A DNA stretch of 6,003 nucleotides from Bacteroidota bacterium (GTDB taxonomy: Bacteria > Bacteroidota > Bacteroidia > Bacteroidales > PUMT01), in NCBI GenBank assembly GCA_003567115.1, contig PXAP01000349.1:1-6003 (forward strand), written 5' to 3'. The translations under genes and the position numbers were made by a program. The notes below the pieces were generated by a model, which was not told where the DNA came from, did not search any database, and worked only from the letters and a program-made list of their open reading frames with translations. Of the stretch, positions 4,833 through 6,003 are shown in pieces (the first letter of the stretch is position 1; each line of letters opens with the position of its first letter).

Positions 4833-6003
4833 CTAAAGTTCCGGTTCCCATCCGGGCTCGTATTGCCGGCTCCAGAGGTTAAGGGCATCCAGGTCAAGCG
4901 CTTTTCCGTTCCGGTAATCCACGTTAAAACCTTTTCCCAGCCTTGAGGCGATGTTTGCCAGATGGCCCAGATGCGTGCTTTTCACTCCCTCGTCAATGGG
5001 TGATCTGGGTACCTCTTTACCCCTTATTGAATTAAAGAAATTGACTACATGCATGGTTGACATGCCGCCTCCTCCTCCGAGAGCCACGCCCCCTTCGTCA
5101 TCGGCAGATTCGCTGTCGCGTACCAGTCCGCCGCCCCGGTCATAGAGCTTGTACCCTCCGCGGTCCACATATACAGATCCTTCTGATCCAAAAATTATCG
5201 TACCCCTGCCTGACCCGTAAGTGCGGTATCCGTTGCGGCTTTTGCCGTCCCATTTGATGACCTTGTCGCCGGGGAACCACCAGGTGGCATCCATTGTATC
5301 GTACATGGTCCATCCGTCGTCGGGGAAATGGAATTTGCCCGATGCAACCTCCACCCTTTCGGGGAAATCAACGTTCAAAGCCCAGCGGGCTATATCCAGT
5401 TCGTGCACAGCATTGTTTCCTGTCTCGGCTGTACCCCAGGTCCAGCCGTACCAGTGCCAATGGTAATCCCAGGTGTTATGCCTGTACTCCTGCCTCGGGG
5501 CGGGACCCTGCCACAGATCCCAGTCCAGTCCGTCCGGTACGGGCGCCGGGGTGGCAACAGGTGATTCACCTCTGGCATTGGTATAAAATGCAATGGCTTT
5601 GTAGGGCACTCCGATCGCACCCTCATGTATTCCCCTGATTATCTCAATAGACTCCAGTGATGAGCGCTGCTGGTTGCCCATCTGGATCACCTTGTCATAT
5701 TTTTTCTGTAATTCTACAAGCATTTCTCCTTCTCGTGGATTATGGCTGCAGGGCTTTTCAACATACACATGCTTGCCTGCCTGGACAGCGTAGCATGTTC
5801 CCGGCGCATGCCAGTGGTCGGGCGTGGCATCAAGAATGGCGTCCACCCGCTGGTCATCATAAATCCTGCGAACATCATTTTCGAGGGCGGGATCGTAATC
5901 AAGGACACCGGAAAACCTTTTGGCTGCATTATTTCTCTGACTTTCCATCACGTCGCAGAGATAAAGCAGCTGCACATTACTTTCTTTCATGGAAATTGGC
6001 TCA
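4833..6003 (-). CDS. Gfo/Idh/MocA family oxidoreductase, 5' end outside the window
   Basis: The frame is open to the window edge, and 385 residues follow the first visible ATG at 5990. That ATG is probably not the true start. The protein there begins at the second Rossmann strand (VQLLYLCDV, with the acidic Asp13 that usually contacts the NAD ribose), so the first strand and its GxGxxG loop, and any Tat signal, must lie upstream. Numbering from that ATG, visible family marks are DATPDHWHAP (54-63), the catalytic-lysine motif EKP (78-80), MGNQQRSS (104-111), WDLWQGPAP (157-165) and the HELDIARWAL helix (196-205) with the conserved His/Asp. The C-terminus LWSRQYEPGWEPEL resembles many Bacteroidota members, so the stop is genuine. 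These enzymes oxidise or reduce sugars, cyclitols or their derivatives with NAD(P); some relatives are NAD-dependent glycosidases. The substrate cannot be told from sequence. A glycine-rich loop (GGVALGGGGGM, 300-310) precedes the C-terminal helices. The last eight codons form part of a repeat array that continues downstream. Confidence 0.92.
   Translation of the reverse strand, partial: EPISMKESNVQLLYLCDVMESQRNNAAKRFSGVLDYDPALENDVRRIYDDQRVDAILDATPDHWHAPGTCYAVQAGKHVYVEKPCSHNPREGEMLVELQKKYDKVIQMGNQQRSSLESIEIIRGIHEGAIGVPYKAIAFYTNARGESPVATPAPVPDGLDWDLWQGPAPRQEYRHNTWDYHWHWYGWTWGTAETGNNAVHELDIARWALNVDFPERVEVASGKFHFPDDGWTMYDTMDATWWFPGDKVIKWDGKSRNGYRTYGSGRGTIIFGSEGSVYVDRGGYKLYDRGGGLVRDSESADDEGGVALGGGGGMSTMHVVNFFNSIRGKEVPRSPIDEGVKSTHLGHLANIASRLGKGFNVDYRNGKALDLDALNLWSRQYEPGWEPEL

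Larger units (their letters stand above)
4693..4858. repeat. Short tandem-like repeat array that begins inside the oxidoreductase 3' end
   Basis: Read on the minus strand, a unit starting AGCCCG(G/T)ATGG occurs at 4858, 4796 and 4723. Unit 1 (4858-4797, 62 bp) includes the last eight codons and the stop of the oxidoreductase gene. Unit 2 (4796-4724, 73 bp) shares its 3' part exactly but differs in the middle. Unit 3 (4723-4693) is a partial copy that matches the start of unit 1 at 28 of 31 positions (4693-4723 against 4828-4858). The array fills over half of the 279-bp gap before the aminopeptidase gene. The rest of the gap (4554-4692) holds no supported gene. Unit lengths are not multiples of three, so it does not encode a protein repeat. 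It looks like local duplication of the gene's 3' end or a small interspersed repeat. Confidence 0.75.

Noticed and set aside
4607..4897. Minus-strand reading frames of 96 and 67 codons through the repeat array, one with SFSPDG-like motifs suggestive of beta-propeller repeats
   Set aside because: The motif arises from the DNA repeat, unit lengths (62 and 73 bp) shift the frame, and the longer frame overlaps the oxidoreductase 3' end. Neither resembles a known protein.

Overview
The window looks like chromosomal DNA of a member of the phylum Bacteroidota, probably in or near Bacteroidales/Marinilabiliales; the order-level guess is weak. Four things point this way: a PspC-domain protein of the long Bacteroidota type, a lipoprotein with the Fibrobacter succinogenes major paralogous (FISUMP) domain and a lipoprotein surface-export-like motif, a Bacteroidota-style -7 box (TAnnTTTG) in front of a tRNA, and mostly A-rich translation starts instead of strong Shine-Dalgarno sequences. 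No phage, IS, CRISPR or toxin-antitoxin genes are visible.

Layout. Plus strand: positions 1-128 are non-coding with small dyad repeats. Positions 129-1508 encode a PspC-domain membrane protein that appears to lack its C-terminal domain. A tRNA-Gln(UUG) follows at 1579-1649 with its own promoter, then a strong stem-loop terminator at 1661-1699. Minus strand, in transcription order from the right edge: a Gfo/Idh/MocA-family oxidoreductase (6003-4833, N-terminus outside the window), a 279-bp gap filled partly by a short repeat array, an exported M24B Xaa-Pro aminopeptidase-like protein (4553-3069), a 239-bp gap with a second repeat pair, and a FISUMP lipoprotein (2829-1927). The PspC/tRNA block and the minus-strand block converge on the terminator, whose T-run is actually better placed for minus-strand transcripts. 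Positions 1700-1926 hold no gene I can support and are probably the 3' untranslated region of the lipoprotein gene.

Function. The genes do not form an obvious pathway. The oxidoreductase is a sugar- or cyclitol-type dehydrogenase relative. The peptidase would trim X-Pro N-termini in the periplasm, and the FISUMP lipoprotein is probably displayed on the cell surface. The PspC protein is an envelope-stress type membrane protein. The most unusual parts of the window are small-scale: two sets of short direct repeats, with periods of 73 and 74 bp, each at the 3' end of a minus-strand gene; the apparent loss of the PspC C-terminus just upstream of a tRNA promoter; and replacement of a conserved active-site histidine in the aminopeptidase. 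I found no convincing new multi-gene system.
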